DNA of 64,000 nucleotides from Pseudomonadota bacterium. Lineage in GTDB: Bacteria > Pseudomonadota > Alphaproteobacteria > SHVZ01. Positions 8,148 to 17,090 of the stretch are shown here, piece after piece. Positions within the stretch are counted from its first letter, which is position 1, and every line of letters begins with the position of its first letter. Under the pieces are notes generated by a model. The model had not been told where the DNA came from. It ran no database searches and worked only from the letters and a program-made list of their open reading frames with translations. The position numbers and the translations under genes were made by a program. The DNA is taken from NCBI GenBank assembly GCA_016195085.1, contig JACQAG010000006.1, positions 111,614 through 175,613 on the forward strand, given 5' to 3'.

Positions 8148-9731
8148 CAGCCAGCCCCCTTCCCCTTCGCTTTGGTTTTGACCTCGGCGCTCTTCGGTTC
8201 CTCGCCGGCCTCGACATAGCGCGGGAACACTCCTTCAGGCTTCGGCAGGACCGTCCCCGGCACCAGCGCGTGCGCGGGCGTGAGTACTGCGAAGCTGCGC
8301 CGATCCTCAGGCACGCCAAGCTGATCCAAGATGCGCGCCGCCGATTCCGGCATGATCGGCTGCACCAGCACCGCCAGGTGCCTGATGGTCTCCGCCAGCA
8401 CCCACAGCACGGTCGCCATGCGCTCGGGGTGTCTTCCGCAACGCCCAGGGCGCCTGCTCATCGACGTAGCGGTTGGCCGCGCCAACCACCTCCCACTCCG
8501 CTTCGAGTGCGCGATGGAAGGCCTGCTCGCGATACTCCGCCTGGAGCCGCGCCAAGAGCCCGCCCGCGGCGTCGAGCAAGGTCCGATCGGAATCGTTGAG
8601 CGCGCCCGGGGTCGGCAACCTGCCCTCGCAATTGCGGTTCACCTGGGTCAGCACGCGCTGCACCAGATTGCCGAGATCATTGGCAAGGTCGGTGTTGATC
8701 CGCCGGATGAGGGCGGCGTGGCTGAAATTCCCGTCGGCGCCGAAGGGCAGCTCGCGCAACAGAAAATACCGCACGGGATCGCGCCCGAAACGGTTCACCA
8801 GATCGCTGGGCACGATGAAGTTGCCCAGCGACTTCGACATTTTCTGCCCTTCATTGGTCCACCAGCCATGGGCGAACACGCGGCGCGGCGGCTCGACCCC
8901 GGCGGCCATCAGGAAGGCCGGCCAATAGACGCAGTGGAAGCGGATGATGTCCTTGCCGACCATGTGCAGATCGGCCGGCCAAAACGTCTTGTAGTCGGGT
9001 GCCGCGGGATCGGGATAGCCCAAGGCGGCGATGTAGTTGGTGAGCGCGTCGATCCACACATACATCACGTGCTTGGGGTCACCCGGCACCGGGATGCCCC
9101 AGGTGAAGCTGGTGCGCGAGACCGAGAGATCCTTGAGGCCGCCGGAGACGAAGCTCACGACCTCGTTGCGACGGGTCCTGGGAGCGATGAAGGCAGGATT
9201 CGCTTCGTAGAACTTCAGCAGGCGGTCCTGCCAGGCCGACAGGCGGAAGAAGTAGTTCTCCTCCTCCAGCCATTCCACCGCCGCCCCGGTGGGCGCGTTG
9301 CCGTCGATGAGCTCGCTTTCGTCGTAGAAGGCCTCGTCGCGCACCGCATACCAGCCGGAGAAGCGGCCGAGATAGAGGTCGCCCGACTCCACCAAGCGCT
9401 GCCAGAGCGCCTGGCAGGCCTTGATGTGCCTGGGCTCGGTGGTGCGGATGAAATCGTCGTTCGAATAGTTCATGAGACCGCAGAGATCGCGGAAATTCTC
9501 AGACACCTTGTCGGTGAGCGCCTGCGGATCCATGCCGGATGCGGCCGCCGCCTGCGCCACCTTCTGCCCGTGCTCGTCGGTGCCGGTGAGAAAGCGCACC
9601 TGGCAACCATCCAAGCGCATGAAGCGGGCGAGCGCATCGCAGGCGAGCGTCGTGTAGGCATGCCCGATATGCGGCGCGTCGTTCACATAGTAGATCGGGG
9701 TCGTGACGTAATAACGCCGCGGGGCGGTCAT
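8147..9731 (-). CDS. metG: Methionyl-tRNA synthetase, split by a one-base frameshift
   Basis: Class I synthetase charging tRNA-Met. The N part shows YYVNDAPHIGHAYTT (HIGH) and KMSKSLGN (KMSKS). The frame runs correctly to WALRKT and is then lost; the real C-terminal end (PERMATVLWVLAETIRHLAVL... to the 8147 stop) continues in the next frame. Removing one C from the CCCC run near 8428-8433 restores a 527-aa protein of normal short-MetG length. Because metG is essential, a base-calling error in the homopolymer is more likely than a real mutation, unless a second metG exists. Confidence 0.9.
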
Positions 9732-9801
9732 GGTTTCACTCCGGGGCTGCCACCCCTTCCCTCAAATACCCCCGTCACGAACCCGCTCGCCGATCGCCAA
9801 T

Positions 9802-10908
9802 TCATGCCCGTTCGTCTTCCAGCGCCAGGAAGACGTTGAGGATGACCTGCTTGCGGTCGAGATTGATGCTGTCGGTTCGGGCGACGAGGCGCCGGCTGTT
9901 GTCCCACAGCTCGAGCCAACGATCAAGGCTGCGGCGCCGGGCGAGCCTTCGCAAGAGCGCCGCCTCCCCGGGCAGGATTTCGCCGACTTCGGCAGCGCCG
10001 CCGGCTTCGAGCATCACGCGGCGCAGCAGGGTGAAATACAGCTCGGTCACGGTGGCGAACACATCCTCGGCCCCGGCGCGCGCGGTCTTGTCGGCGAGGC
10101 CGTGCAGCGCCTTTACATCCATGCCCGGAATCCGCTCGAGGAGGCCGACGACCGCCCGATAGAGCTCGAGTCCGCCGCCCTCGATGAGCGCCAACGCCCG
10201 GCCGATGCTGCCGGCGGCCAGCCGCACCGTGGGCTGGCGCTCGGCCTCGGGCAGATCGGGGGCGTAGCGGGCGAGCAGGCCTTCGACGGCGGACGGCGGC
10301 AGCGGCCTTAGCTGGAGGCGGCGACAGCGCGAGCGCACGGTCGCCAGGAGCTGTCCCGAAGCGTGCGAGACCAGGAGAATGAGCGCCTGCGCCGGTGGCT
10401 CCTCGAGCACTTTGAGGATGGAGTTCTCGGCGTTGCGGTTCATCTCCTCCGCGCCGTCGACGATGACCACCCGCCAGCCGCCCTGGGAGGGCGTCAGGTG
10501 CAGAAATTGCGCGATCTCCCGCGTCTCATCGACGCGAATGACCCGGCGGTCGCGCTTTCGCTTCTCGTCGTATTGGCGCTCCACGACCAGGAGATCGGGG
10601 TGGCTGTTGGCCGCAACCAGACGAAAGGTCGAATCCACCTTCGACACGCCGAGACCGGCTGCTTCCATCTGGAACAGCGCGGTTGCGGGCTGGGTTCGCT
10701 TCTGCGCCAGCACGAAGCGGGCGAAGCGGTAGGCGAGGGTCGCCTTGCCGATGCCAGGCGGGCCTTCGATGAGCCAGGCGTGCGGCATGCGCCCGCTGCG
10801 CCAAGCCTGCAGCAAGCTCTGCTCGGCGCCGTCATGGCCGATCAGGTCAGGATTGTTCCTGGGCTCGGGCGGTCCCGAGGCCGATGCGCCGCGCGCCGTC
10901 TGGCTCAT
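9802..10908 (-). CDS. holB: DNA polymerase III subunit delta'
   Basis: Clamp-loader subunit. AAA+ fold with Walker A GPPGIGKAT and sensor region VIVDGAEEMNRNAENSILKVLEEPP; the sequence LILLVSHASGQLLATVRSRCRRL matches the RSRC arginine motif. The open frame extends far upstream, but the ATG at 10908 (MSQTARG) overlaps the tmk stop as ATGA and gives a normal 368 aa. Co-located with tmk and metG as in many alphaproteobacteria. Confidence 0.92.
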   Translation of the reverse strand: MSQTARGASASGPPEPRNNPDLIGHDGAEQSLLQAWRSGRMPHAWLIEGPPGIGKATLAYRFARFVLAQKRTQPATALFQMEAAGLGVSKVDSTFRLVAANSHPDLLVVERQYDEKRKRDRRVIRVDETREIAQFLHLTPSQGGWRVVIVDGAEEMNRNAENSILKVLEEPPAQALILLVSHASGQLLATVRSRCRRLQLRPLPPSAVEGLLARYAPDLPEAERQPTVRLAAGSIGRALALIEGGGLELYRAVVGLLERIPGMDVKALHGLADKTARAGAEDVFATVTELYFTLLRRVMLEAGGAAEVGEILPGEAALLRRLARRRSLDRWLELWDNSRRLVARTDSINLDRKQVILNVFLALEDERA

Positions 10909-11540
10909 GTCAAAGCCAGGCTGAAGGTGCGCGCGACCGCCTCGATCACCCGCCGGTGCACGCCCTCGGCGTCGAGGCAGGCATCGATGACGCGGCAACG
11001 CTGAGGCTCCGCCGCGGCGATGGCAAGGAAACCCTGGCGCAGCCGCTCGTGAAAGCGGCGATCCATGCGCTCGAAGCGCGTTTCCTCGCCGCTGCGGGCG
11101 AGCGCCCGGCCGAGGCCCACTTCCACCGGCAAATCCAGCACCAGGGTCAGGTCGGGCCTGGTATCGCCGACCGCGAAGCGATGCAGAGCCTCGATCGACG
11201 CCAGCTTCACGCCGCGCCCATAGCCTTGATAGGCGGTGGTGGAATCGGTGAAGCGGTCGGAGACGACCCAACGCCCGCTCGCCAGGGCCGGTTCGATGGT
11301 GCGAACGACATGGTCGCGGCGCGCCGCCGTCATCAGCAACGCCTCGGTCTCGCCGTCCCAGCGGCCGGTCGCCCCGGAGACGAGGAGTGCCCGGATCGCC
11401 TCGGCTCCCGGAGAGCCGCCGGGCTCGCGCGTGGCGATGGCGGCAATCCCCTGGGCGCCCAGCCACTCGGCCAGGCGGTGGACCTGGGTGGTCTTGCCGG
11501 CCCCCTCCCCGCCTTCGAAGCTGATGAAACGTGCGCGCAT
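10905..11540 (-). CDS. tmk: Thymidylate kinase
   Basis: Phosphorylates dTMP to dTDP. P-loop FEGGEGAGKTTQ near the N terminus, the substrate-binding TREPGG and the DRFTDSTTAYQGYGRG segment are all present; 211 aa is the family length. Overlaps holB by 4 bp (ATGA), so the two are translationally coupled. Confidence 0.95.
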   Translation of the reverse strand: MRARFISFEGGEGAGKTTQVHRLAEWLGAQGIAAIATREPGGSPGAEAIRALLVSGATGRWDGETEALLMTAARRDHVVRTIEPALASGRWVVSDRFTDSTTAYQGYGRGVKLASIEALHRFAVGDTRPDLTLVLDLPVEVGLGRALARSGEETRFERMDRRFHERLRQGFLAIAAAEPQRCRVIDACLDAEGVHRRVIEAVARTFSLALT

Positions 11541-11620
11541 ATCTCCCGCAGTCTACAACAGGGGAGACCGCAATCCCGAGGGAAGACCTTCCGGATCTTG
11601 GCCGCGGAAACCGCTTGGCG

Positions 11621-12898
11621 CTACTGCTTGATCGGTGCAGCACCCCAGATCAGATAGGAAACCGCCGCGCCGATGCGCCCGATCGGACCGAGCTTGTCGA
11701 CTGCGGCGCTGGCGACCAGAGGCAGCTCCCGCCTCTCGATGCCCGGCGCGGTCACCACCAGCTTGCCGATCTCCTGGCCTTTGGCAATCGGAGCGGCAAT
11801 AGGCTCCTCATAGACCGCCGTCACCTTCATGTCGCGCCGCGCGCGGCGCGGCAAGGTCACGCTCAGATCCTGGGCGGCGACCATGGGCACACTTTTGGCG
11901 CCGCCCAGCCAAACGGCGGCGGTCTGCGCGGTGTCGCCGGCCTTGAACAGGGTGTAGTTCTCGAACTCGCGATATCCCCATTCCATCAGCATCTCGGCCT
12001 CGCTCTCGCGCGCCTTCATCGAGGGCAGACCGTTCACCACCAAAATGACCCGGCGGCCGCTGCGCTGCATCGAGGCGGTGACGCCGTAGCCGCCGGCATC
12101 GGTGTGTCCGGTCTTGAGGCCGTCGGCGCCGCGGCCGCGATAGAGCAAGGGATTGCGGTTGCCCTGCTTGATGCCGTTGTAGGTGAAATCGATCTCGGAA
12201 TCGTAGTGGTAGTACTCCGGGAAGTTCTCGATCAGGTATTTGGAGAGCATGGCGAGCTCGCGCGCCGTCATCAGATGCTCAGGATGCGGCCAGCCCGAGG
12301 CGTTCTTGAAGACACTCTTGGTCAAGCCCAGCTCGCGGGCGCGCTTGGTCATCATCTCGGCGAAGGCTTCCTCGTTGCCGGCGATCGCTTCGGCCACCAC
12401 CACGCAGGCATCATTGCCGGATTGGACGATGATGCCGCGTAGCAGATCCTCGAGCTTGACGCGGGTCCCGACCATCACGAACATCTTGGAACCGCCCATG
12501 CGCCAAGCGCGCTCGCTCACCGGCAGCTCGTCGGTGAGCGCCATCTCGCCGCGCTTCAGGCGCTCATAGACCATGAGCGCGGTCATGATCTTGCTCATCG
12601 AGGATGGCGGCATGAGCTCGTCGCCATTCTTGTCCAAGAGCACGGTTCCGGTCTGGAAATCGATCATGAAGGCCTGCCGGGCCTGGGTCTCGATCGTCGG
12701 AAAAGCGCTGGAAGCGGGAGCCGAGGACTGCGGCTGCGCCGCCTGACCCTGCGCCGGCGGCTTTTGCGCCGGCGCCTGCCGGCGCGTCTGGGCCAACGCG
12801 TCGCCCCCGGTAGCGAGGCACCAGGCCAGCAACCCGAGGACGATGGGACGCATCGCGAAAGACATGCTCATGGCATCACACTCGCTCTTCCTAGGCAC
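11621..12898 (-). CDS. D-alanyl-D-alanine carboxypeptidase (penicillin-binding protein, DacC/DacF type)
   Basis: Periplasmic enzyme trimming the terminal D-Ala of peptidoglycan stem peptides. Catalytic motifs are PPSSMSKIM (SxxK), SGNDAC (SxN) and LKTGHT (KTG), followed by the beta-rich C-terminal domain and an amphipathic end. It has a signal peptide and a Gln/Pro-rich linker. Starts at Met10 (12871) or Met16 (12853) are equally possible; Met16 would give the most typical signal peptide. It lies 36 bp after the rlpA stop, within the cell-wall block. Confidence 0.92.
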   Translation of the reverse strand: MPRKSECDAMSMSFAMRPIVLGLLAWCLATGGDALAQTRRQAPAQKPPAQGQAAQPQSSAPASSAFPTIETQARQAFMIDFQTGTVLLDKNGDELMPPSSMSKIMTALMVYERLKRGEMALTDELPVSERAWRMGGSKMFVMVGTRVKLEDLLRGIIVQSGNDACVVVAEAIAGNEEAFAEMMTKRARELGLTKSVFKNASGWPHPEHLMTARELAMLSKYLIENFPEYYHYDSEIDFTYNGIKQGNRNPLLYRGRGADGLKTGHTDAGGYGVTASMQRSGRRVILVVNGLPSMKARESEAEMLMEWGYREFENYTLFKAGDTAQTAAVWLGGAKSVPMVAAQDLSVTLPRRARRDMKVTAVYEEPIAAPIAKGQEIGKLVVTAPGIERRELPLVASAAVDKLGPIGRIGAAVSYLIWGAAPIKQ

Positions 12899-12934
12899 TT
12901 CGCAATAGCCGACAAAAGCGCCGAAACGGGGGCG

Positions 12935-13960
12935 CTATTCCACGACCACGCGCGCATCGGGGAAACCGGCGCCGATGACGCGGTCGAGCGTCCGATCGGC
13001 CTCATCGGAGGTGTCGAACGGACCGAAACGGACCCGATAGAATTGTTGGCCCCGCACCGTCGCCGGCGCCACGATCGAGCGGCCGACGGTTGCCAACTGC
13101 GCGCTCAACCTGACGGCGTTGGCGACATTCTGAAAAGCGCCGGCCTGCACGAAGATCTGCGTCGGGGTGACCGGCACCATGGTGACGGCAGTTTCGCTGG
13201 CCCCGGGCAAGGTCGGTTGCGCCGAGGCCGATGGCCCCGGGGCGGCCGGTGCCGGCCCGGTGAGCACGCCTCGCGGCGCTGCCGGCAGCTGCGGCGGCGC
13301 CACCGGCACCGCCACACCGGGAAGCGGCAGGCTTTGCACGGCGACCGCCGAGCGGGGGGCCGCCACCGGCAGATCAGGACGGCTCTGCACCGGATCGGCG
13401 ATGGGATTGCCGGCCGAGGCGACGAGTTGCGGCTCGCTCTGTCCCTTGGTCATGGCTTCGGCGATCTGCCGGCTCTCATCGGCGAGGATCTGGACCCGCA
13501 CTTTGGCGGTGCCGGGGCGCTCGAAGCCGAGGAGCTGTGCCGTCCGGCGCGACACATCGACGATGCGGCCACGGGCGAACGGCCCGCGGTCGTTGACCCG
13601 CACCACCAGCGAGCGGCCGTTTTCGAGATTGGTGATTCGAACCAGGCTCGGCATCGGCAAGGTCCGATGCGCGGCACTCACCCGGTTCAAGTCAAAGAGC
13701 TCGCCATTGGCGGTGAGCTTGCCGTGGAAATCCTCGCCATACCAAGAGGCGATCCCGGTCTCGTCAAAGCCGTAATCGGCCTTCGGGTAGTACCAGACGC
13801 CGCCGATCTGATAGGGATCGCCCACCTTGTAGATGCCCTGGCCCTTGCCGGAGCTGGGAATGCCCTTGACCGCCTGGGCAGCAAGCTGGGTCTCGGCGCA
13901 GCCGCCGAGGAGGGTTGTGAGAAGCGCCGCGAGCACCGCAGCAAATCGAATTCGACGCAT
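12935..13960 (-). CDS. rlpA: RlpA-like septal ring lytic transglycosylase with SPOR domain
   Basis: Lipoprotein acting on denuded glycan strands at the septum. The lipobox LLGGC places the lipidated Cys at residue 21. The double-psi beta-barrel follows (GIASWYGEDFHGKLTANGELFD ... VRVNDRGPFARGRIVDVS), with the expected His and Asp. A long Pro/Ala linker then leads to a C-terminal SPOR domain (about 265-341, VQAGAFQNVANAVRLSAQL). Full length at 341 aa. Confidence 0.92.
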   Translation of the reverse strand: MRRIRFAAVLAALLTTLLGGCAETQLAAQAVKGIPSSGKGQGIYKVGDPYQIGGVWYYPKADYGFDETGIASWYGEDFHGKLTANGELFDLNRVSAAHRTLPMPSLVRITNLENGRSLVVRVNDRGPFARGRIVDVSRRTAQLLGFERPGTAKVRVQILADESRQIAEAMTKGQSEPQLVASAGNPIADPVQSRPDLPVAAPRSAVAVQSLPLPGVAVPVAPPQLPAAPRGVLTGPAPAAPGPSASAQPTLPGASETAVTMVPVTPTQIFVQAGAFQNVANAVRLSAQLATVGRSIVAPATVRGQQFYRVRFGPFDTSDEADRTLDRVIGAGFPDARVVVE

Positions 13961-14002
13961 TATGTAGTGGTCTCGGGCCGCCTGAATAGCAGATTTAGTA
14001 GA

Positions 14003-15034
14003 TTAACCGCCCTCTATTCGATCTGCAAGTTGTCCAACGGCGGTTGCATAGAAAATCGAGGGGTTGTAGCGCATGATCGCACGGTAGTTGCCGTAGACGA
14101 GAAAAGCCGGCCCCTCCGGGCCGCCGGGAAGCACCAGCGAGGCAGGCAGCTCGCGCGCCGGTAGCGGCCCGCCATCGGGCCGTCTAGCGCCGAGCGCGTG
14201 CCACTCCGGCAGGGGCCTGGCGACGGTAAGACCGACAAGCGCTGCATCAAAGCCCTGGGGCAATTTCACCGCCCGCCCCCAGGTCTGATCCCCCTGCCAG
14301 CCATTCTCCTTCAGGTAGTTGGCGATCGAGGCAAAGACGTCGGGGAGCGAGGTCCAGATGTCGCGGCGGCCGCGTTCTTCATAGTCGACGGCGTATTTGA
14401 GAAAGCTCGAAGGCATGAACTGGCTTTGGCCCATGGCACCCGCCCAGGAGCCGCGCATCTGCTCCGGGGTTGCATAGCCCGCTTCGACAATACGGAGCGC
14501 CTGCATCAGCTCGCCCCGAAAGAAATTGCTGCGCCTGCCGTCATAGGCGAGCGTCGCCAAGGCGGCAAACACCGAAAAATCGCCGGTGAACCGGCCGAAA
14601 TCGGTCTCGATACCCCAGAGCGCCACGATGAAGCGCGGCTGCACCCCATAGCGTTGGCTGACACGCGCCAAGAGCGGACGGTGCTCGCCCAAGAGCCGCC
14701 TTGCCGTCTCTACCCGTCGGTCATTGATCACCCGCTCGATATATTGCTGAAAGGTGAGCGTGACCTCGGGCTGGCGACGGTCGAGCTCGAGCACGCGGGG
14801 AATCGGCTGCACCCGGGCAAGCGTCCGATCGAGGGTGGCGGGAGACAGGCCCTTCTCCTCAGCCTCGCGCTTGAAGCCGTCCAACCATTGGGCAAAGGAC
14901 AGCTCGTTGGCCCGCACGGGCATGGCCGAGGCGGCAATCGCAACCAAGCTCGAAAATGCAACCGCGACCCAGAGCGACAGAGGCGAACTCGGTCTCATGC
15001 GAGGAATATTCACCACGAAGGGTAGCCTCGCCAA
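14003..15034 (-). CDS. Lytic murein transglycosylase, MltB family
   Basis: Periplasmic enzyme cleaving MurNAc-GlcNAc bonds. After a signal peptide (cleaved near AMPVRA-N) comes the SLT_2/MltB domain with the catalytic Glu in ALWGIETDFGRFTG and the GAMGQSQFMPSSFL motif. At 343 aa it lacks the extra C-terminal peptidoglycan-binding domain of some relatives. It is the first gene of the minus-strand core block; the tRNA-Ser stands directly behind it on the other strand. Confidence 0.92.
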   Translation of the reverse strand: MARLPFVVNIPRMRPSSPLSLWVAVAFSSLVAIAASAMPVRANELSFAQWLDGFKREAEEKGLSPATLDRTLARVQPIPRVLELDRRQPEVTLTFQQYIERVINDRRVETARRLLGEHRPLLARVSQRYGVQPRFIVALWGIETDFGRFTGDFSVFAALATLAYDGRRSNFFRGELMQALRIVEAGYATPEQMRGSWAGAMGQSQFMPSSFLKYAVDYEERGRRDIWTSLPDVFASIANYLKENGWQGDQTWGRAVKLPQGFDAALVGLTVARPLPEWHALGARRPDGGPLPARELPASLVLPGGPEGPAFLVYGNYRAIMRYNPSIFYATAVGQLADRIEGG

Positions 15035-15202
15035 GCCGGGCGATGGGAAGCCGCTCTATACAAGAGCCAAGGCGCGCCCGCCACACCCATGACAGCCGGG
15101 CCGATCCGCGTCCATCCGCAACCGACTCGGGGCGCCGGCCGGCGCAGGCGCGGCTTTCCCTCGGCACCCCTCGGCGGATAGCATCGGCCGGCGCCTGGCA
15201 TT

Positions 15203-15292
15203 GGATGGGTGGCCGAGTGGTTTAAGGCACCGGTCTTGAAAACCGGCGTACCCGCAAGGGTACCGTGAGTTCGAATCTCACCCCATCCGCCA
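15203..15292 (+). tRNA. tRNA-Ser (UGA), intact, used as integration site
   Basis: Acceptor stem GGATGGG/CCCATCC, D-arm GGCCGAGTGG, anticodon arm CCGGT-CTTGAAA-ACCGG with anticodon TGA, long class II variable arm CGTACCCGCAAGGGTACCG and T-arm with GTTCGAATC; CCA is encoded (15290-15292). This is the only copy in the window with both halves; all later copies carry only the half from the anticodon loop onward. Confidence 0.97.
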
Positions 15293-15312
15293 ATTACAAA
15301 TAATATCAATAT

Positions 15313-15408
15313 GTTAACAGATTGCCGCCAAAAACCATCCGGCGGCGATTTGATTTTTTGGGACAGTTTTGGGACACTTGGGACAGTAAAAACGCACTCT
15401 GGTGTCCC
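15313..15408. promoter_or_regulatory. Integrase promoter / attachment arm with repeated GGGACA boxes
   Basis: GTTAAC at 15313-15318, then GGGACA at 15360, 15371 and 15380, and an inverted copy TGTCCC at 15403-15408 just before the integrase ATG. The first two boxes are 11 bp apart, the same spacing as in the five distal arms of the downstream repeats. They are likely arm-type integrase sites and could let the integrase control its own promoter; this is inferred. Confidence 0.55.
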
Positions 15409-15411
15409 AAG

Positions 15412-16398
15412 ATGGCGAGCATCACGAAGCGCGGCGCGTGGCAATGGCAGGCGAAAATCCGACGCGATGGATATCCATCGCAGTCGAAAACTTTCGACAC
15501 GAAGGCCGAAGCGCAAGCGTGGGCGCGCAGCGTCGAGAACGAGATGGATCGCGGCGTGTTCGTGTCGCGCATCGAAGCGGAACGCACATCGTTGAGCGAC
15601 GCACTACAGCGCTACGAGAAAGAGATCACACGCAAGAAGAAGGGTTGGCGACAGGAGACCTATCGCATCAAACAGTGGCGAGCGGATCCGCTAGCGAAAC
15701 GCGCCCTCGCCTCTCTCCGCAGCGCGGATTTCGCCGAGTGGCGCGACAAGAAGCTCGAAGATGGCCTCGCCGCCAGCACAGTGCGAAATCATCTCAATCT
15801 GATTTCGCATCTCTTCACGATCGCAGCCGGAGAATGGAGCCTAGAAGGACTGGTCAATCCGATTTCAACGATACGGAAGCCGAGCTTGCCCAAGGGACGC
15901 GAGAGGAGGCTCGCGCGCGAAGAGGAACCCAAGCTGTTCCAAGCTTGCGTCACCAGCCGCAGCCCATGGCTTGAAGGTGTTGTAGGAATTGCGCTTGAGA
16001 CGGGAATGCGATTGTCTGAAATACTGAACTTGCGCTGGGAATACGTCGATATCGATGCTCGTGTTGCGCGGCTTCCAGACACAAAGAATGGCAGTCCACG
16101 AGACGTGCCGCTTTCGACGAAGGCCGTCCGAGTCCTAAAGGGCGTTCCGCGCTCTATCGACGGACAGGTATTCCCCATCACGCCCGATATGCTGAAACAA
16201 GCCTACTCAGATGCCGTGAGACGTGCCGGCATCAAGAATCTCACCTTCCACGATCTCCGCCATGAAGCGACGAGCAGGCTCTTTGAAAAGGGACTCGGTA
16301 TCATGGAGGTGGCGGCGATCACCGGACACAAGACGCTCGTCATGCTGAAGCGCTACACGCATTTGCGGGCGACGGATCTTGCGCGGAAGCTAGGCTAG
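15412..16398 (+). CDS. int: Tyrosine recombinase / site-specific integrase
   Basis: Integrase of the phage/island type. The ATG at 15412 (MASITKRGAWQWQAKIRRDGY) starts an AP2-like/DUF3596-like arm-binding domain; a core-binding SAM-like domain follows, and the catalytic domain has Arg in ALETGMRLSEIL, the HDLRHE box, His in ITGHKTLVM and the nucleophile in KRYTHL. 328 aa, apparently intact. The frame is open to 15322, but that extension lies in the GGGACA arm. Position next to the tRNA and a full catalytic set imply that it integrates at this tRNA-Ser. Confidence 0.93.
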   Translation: MASITKRGAWQWQAKIRRDGYPSQSKTFDTKAEAQAWARSVENEMDRGVFVSRIEAERTSLSDALQRYEKEITRKKKGWRQETYRIKQWRADPLAKRALASLRSADFAEWRDKKLEDGLAASTVRNHLNLISHLFTIAAGEWSLEGLVNPISTIRKPSLPKGRERRLAREEEPKLFQACVTSRSPWLEGVVGIALETGMRLSEILNLRWEYVDIDARVARLPDTKNGSPRDVPLSTKAVRVLKGVPRSIDGQVFPITPDMLKQAYSDAVRRAGIKNLTFHDLRHEATSRLFEKGLGIMEVAAITGHKTLVMLKRYTHLRATDLARKLG

Positions 16399-16613
16399 AA
16401 GCGCCACCACGCGGCCACGAGCGCAACGCTGACGACGGCTGCAACAATGCCCAACCGCAACCACCCCCTGCCCCGCTTTTCCGGCTCGAGCGCTGCTGAC
16501 AGTCGCGCGATCGCGTGGTGCACCGGCACAACTGCGATCTGATGGCGGGTTGCTGCGAGTGTCATGGCGTCGGCCTCGATGCTGATTAAGAGAAGGTAGA
16601 GAGTTGCGAGCAA
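16395..16613 (-). CDS. Hypothetical small membrane protein
   Basis: 72-aa ORF whose stop overlaps the integrase stop. The C terminus has one clear transmembrane segment (LGIVAAVVSVALVAAWW). Met17 (MTLAATRH) is an alternative start. No family recognised; the ORF is only weakly supported. Confidence 0.3.
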   Translation of the reverse strand: MLATLYLLLISIEADAMTLAATRHQIAVVPVHHAIARLSAALEPEKRGRGWLRLGIVAAVVSVALVAAWWRF

Positions 16614-16677
16614 AACAACGACCGTCGCCGATATGGATTTACGCGCATCAGCGTTACCAGTCGCGACGCTATGGTGG

Positions 16678-16878
16678 TTAATGTCGGATCATCGCCGGAT
16701 GCTGGCTCCTCCGGCCGTAAACTTGATAGCCGCAGAGCTCGAAATGCTCCGCAATGTCTTTGGCGATAATCTCGAGCGCACCCTGCTCGCGCTGTTTGCG
16801 CGTCAACATCGGGGAGCAGCGGAGCGCCATGCGGATGAAGGAGATGACGTCATCGCGGGGCGGCGGCTCAAGCTCCAT
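16678..16878 (-). CDS. Hypothetical protein (66 aa)
   Basis: Short ORF read from the ATG at 16878 (MELEPPPRDDVISFIRMAL); the frame is open to 16950. Its composition (mixed helix, CGYQVYGRR near the end) looks protein-like, but no family is recognised. It lies between the integrase and the nucleotidyltransferase, on the opposite strand. Confidence 0.35.
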   Translation of the reverse strand: MELEPPPRDDVISFIRMALRCSPMLTRKQREQGALEIIAKDIAEHFELCGYQVYGRRSQHPAMIRH

Positions 16879-16997
16879 AGGATCAAGCCTACCGCGAGAA
16901 CATTGCAGGAACAAGAGGTGAGTGCGGCGCGCTGTATAAAAGGTGTGCATAGGAGGCCGCGGTTGGATTGCCCCAATGCCGGTTTTGGGAACCTTCT

Positions 16998-17084
16998 GTT
17001 ATACGCAGAGGGATTCCTGCGTATAACTAGCTAGACGATGGGGAACCTTAGAGAGTTATACTCATTTCTGAATCTAAGTATAAC
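16998..17084. promoter_or_regulatory. Two palindromes built from GTTATAC half-sites upstream of the nucleotidyltransferase
   Basis: First palindrome: GTTATACGCAG (16998-17008) and CTGCGTATAAC (17017-17027), perfect 11-bp arms. Second: GTTATACT (17055-17062) and AGTATAAC (17077-17084), perfect 8-bp arms ending 6 bp before the ATG at 17091. Four half-sites of the same core suggest an operator for the gene behind; no U-tract follows, so they are not terminators. Confidence 0.6.
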
Positions 17085-17090
17085 CACACC

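Noticed and set aside
9802..11643. A 613-aa frame covering holB and antisense-like upstream sequence
   Set aside because: The upstream part is an alternative frame of tmk; the holB ATG at 10908 fits the ATGA overlap and family length.
15010..15516. Minus-strand ORFs across the tRNA-Ser and its halves (GWGEIRTHG..., MGWDSNPRDPCRSAGFQER...) at 15.3, 18.5, 37.6, 44.0, 54.6, 60.4 and 63.7 kb
   Set aside because: They are antisense translations of tRNA-Ser and the conserved arm; their similarity comes from the DNA repeat, not from a protein family.
16998..17027. First GTTATAC palindrome as a terminator of an upstream gene
   Set aside because: No T-tract follows, no plus-strand gene ends there, and the same half-site recurs in the second palindrome.
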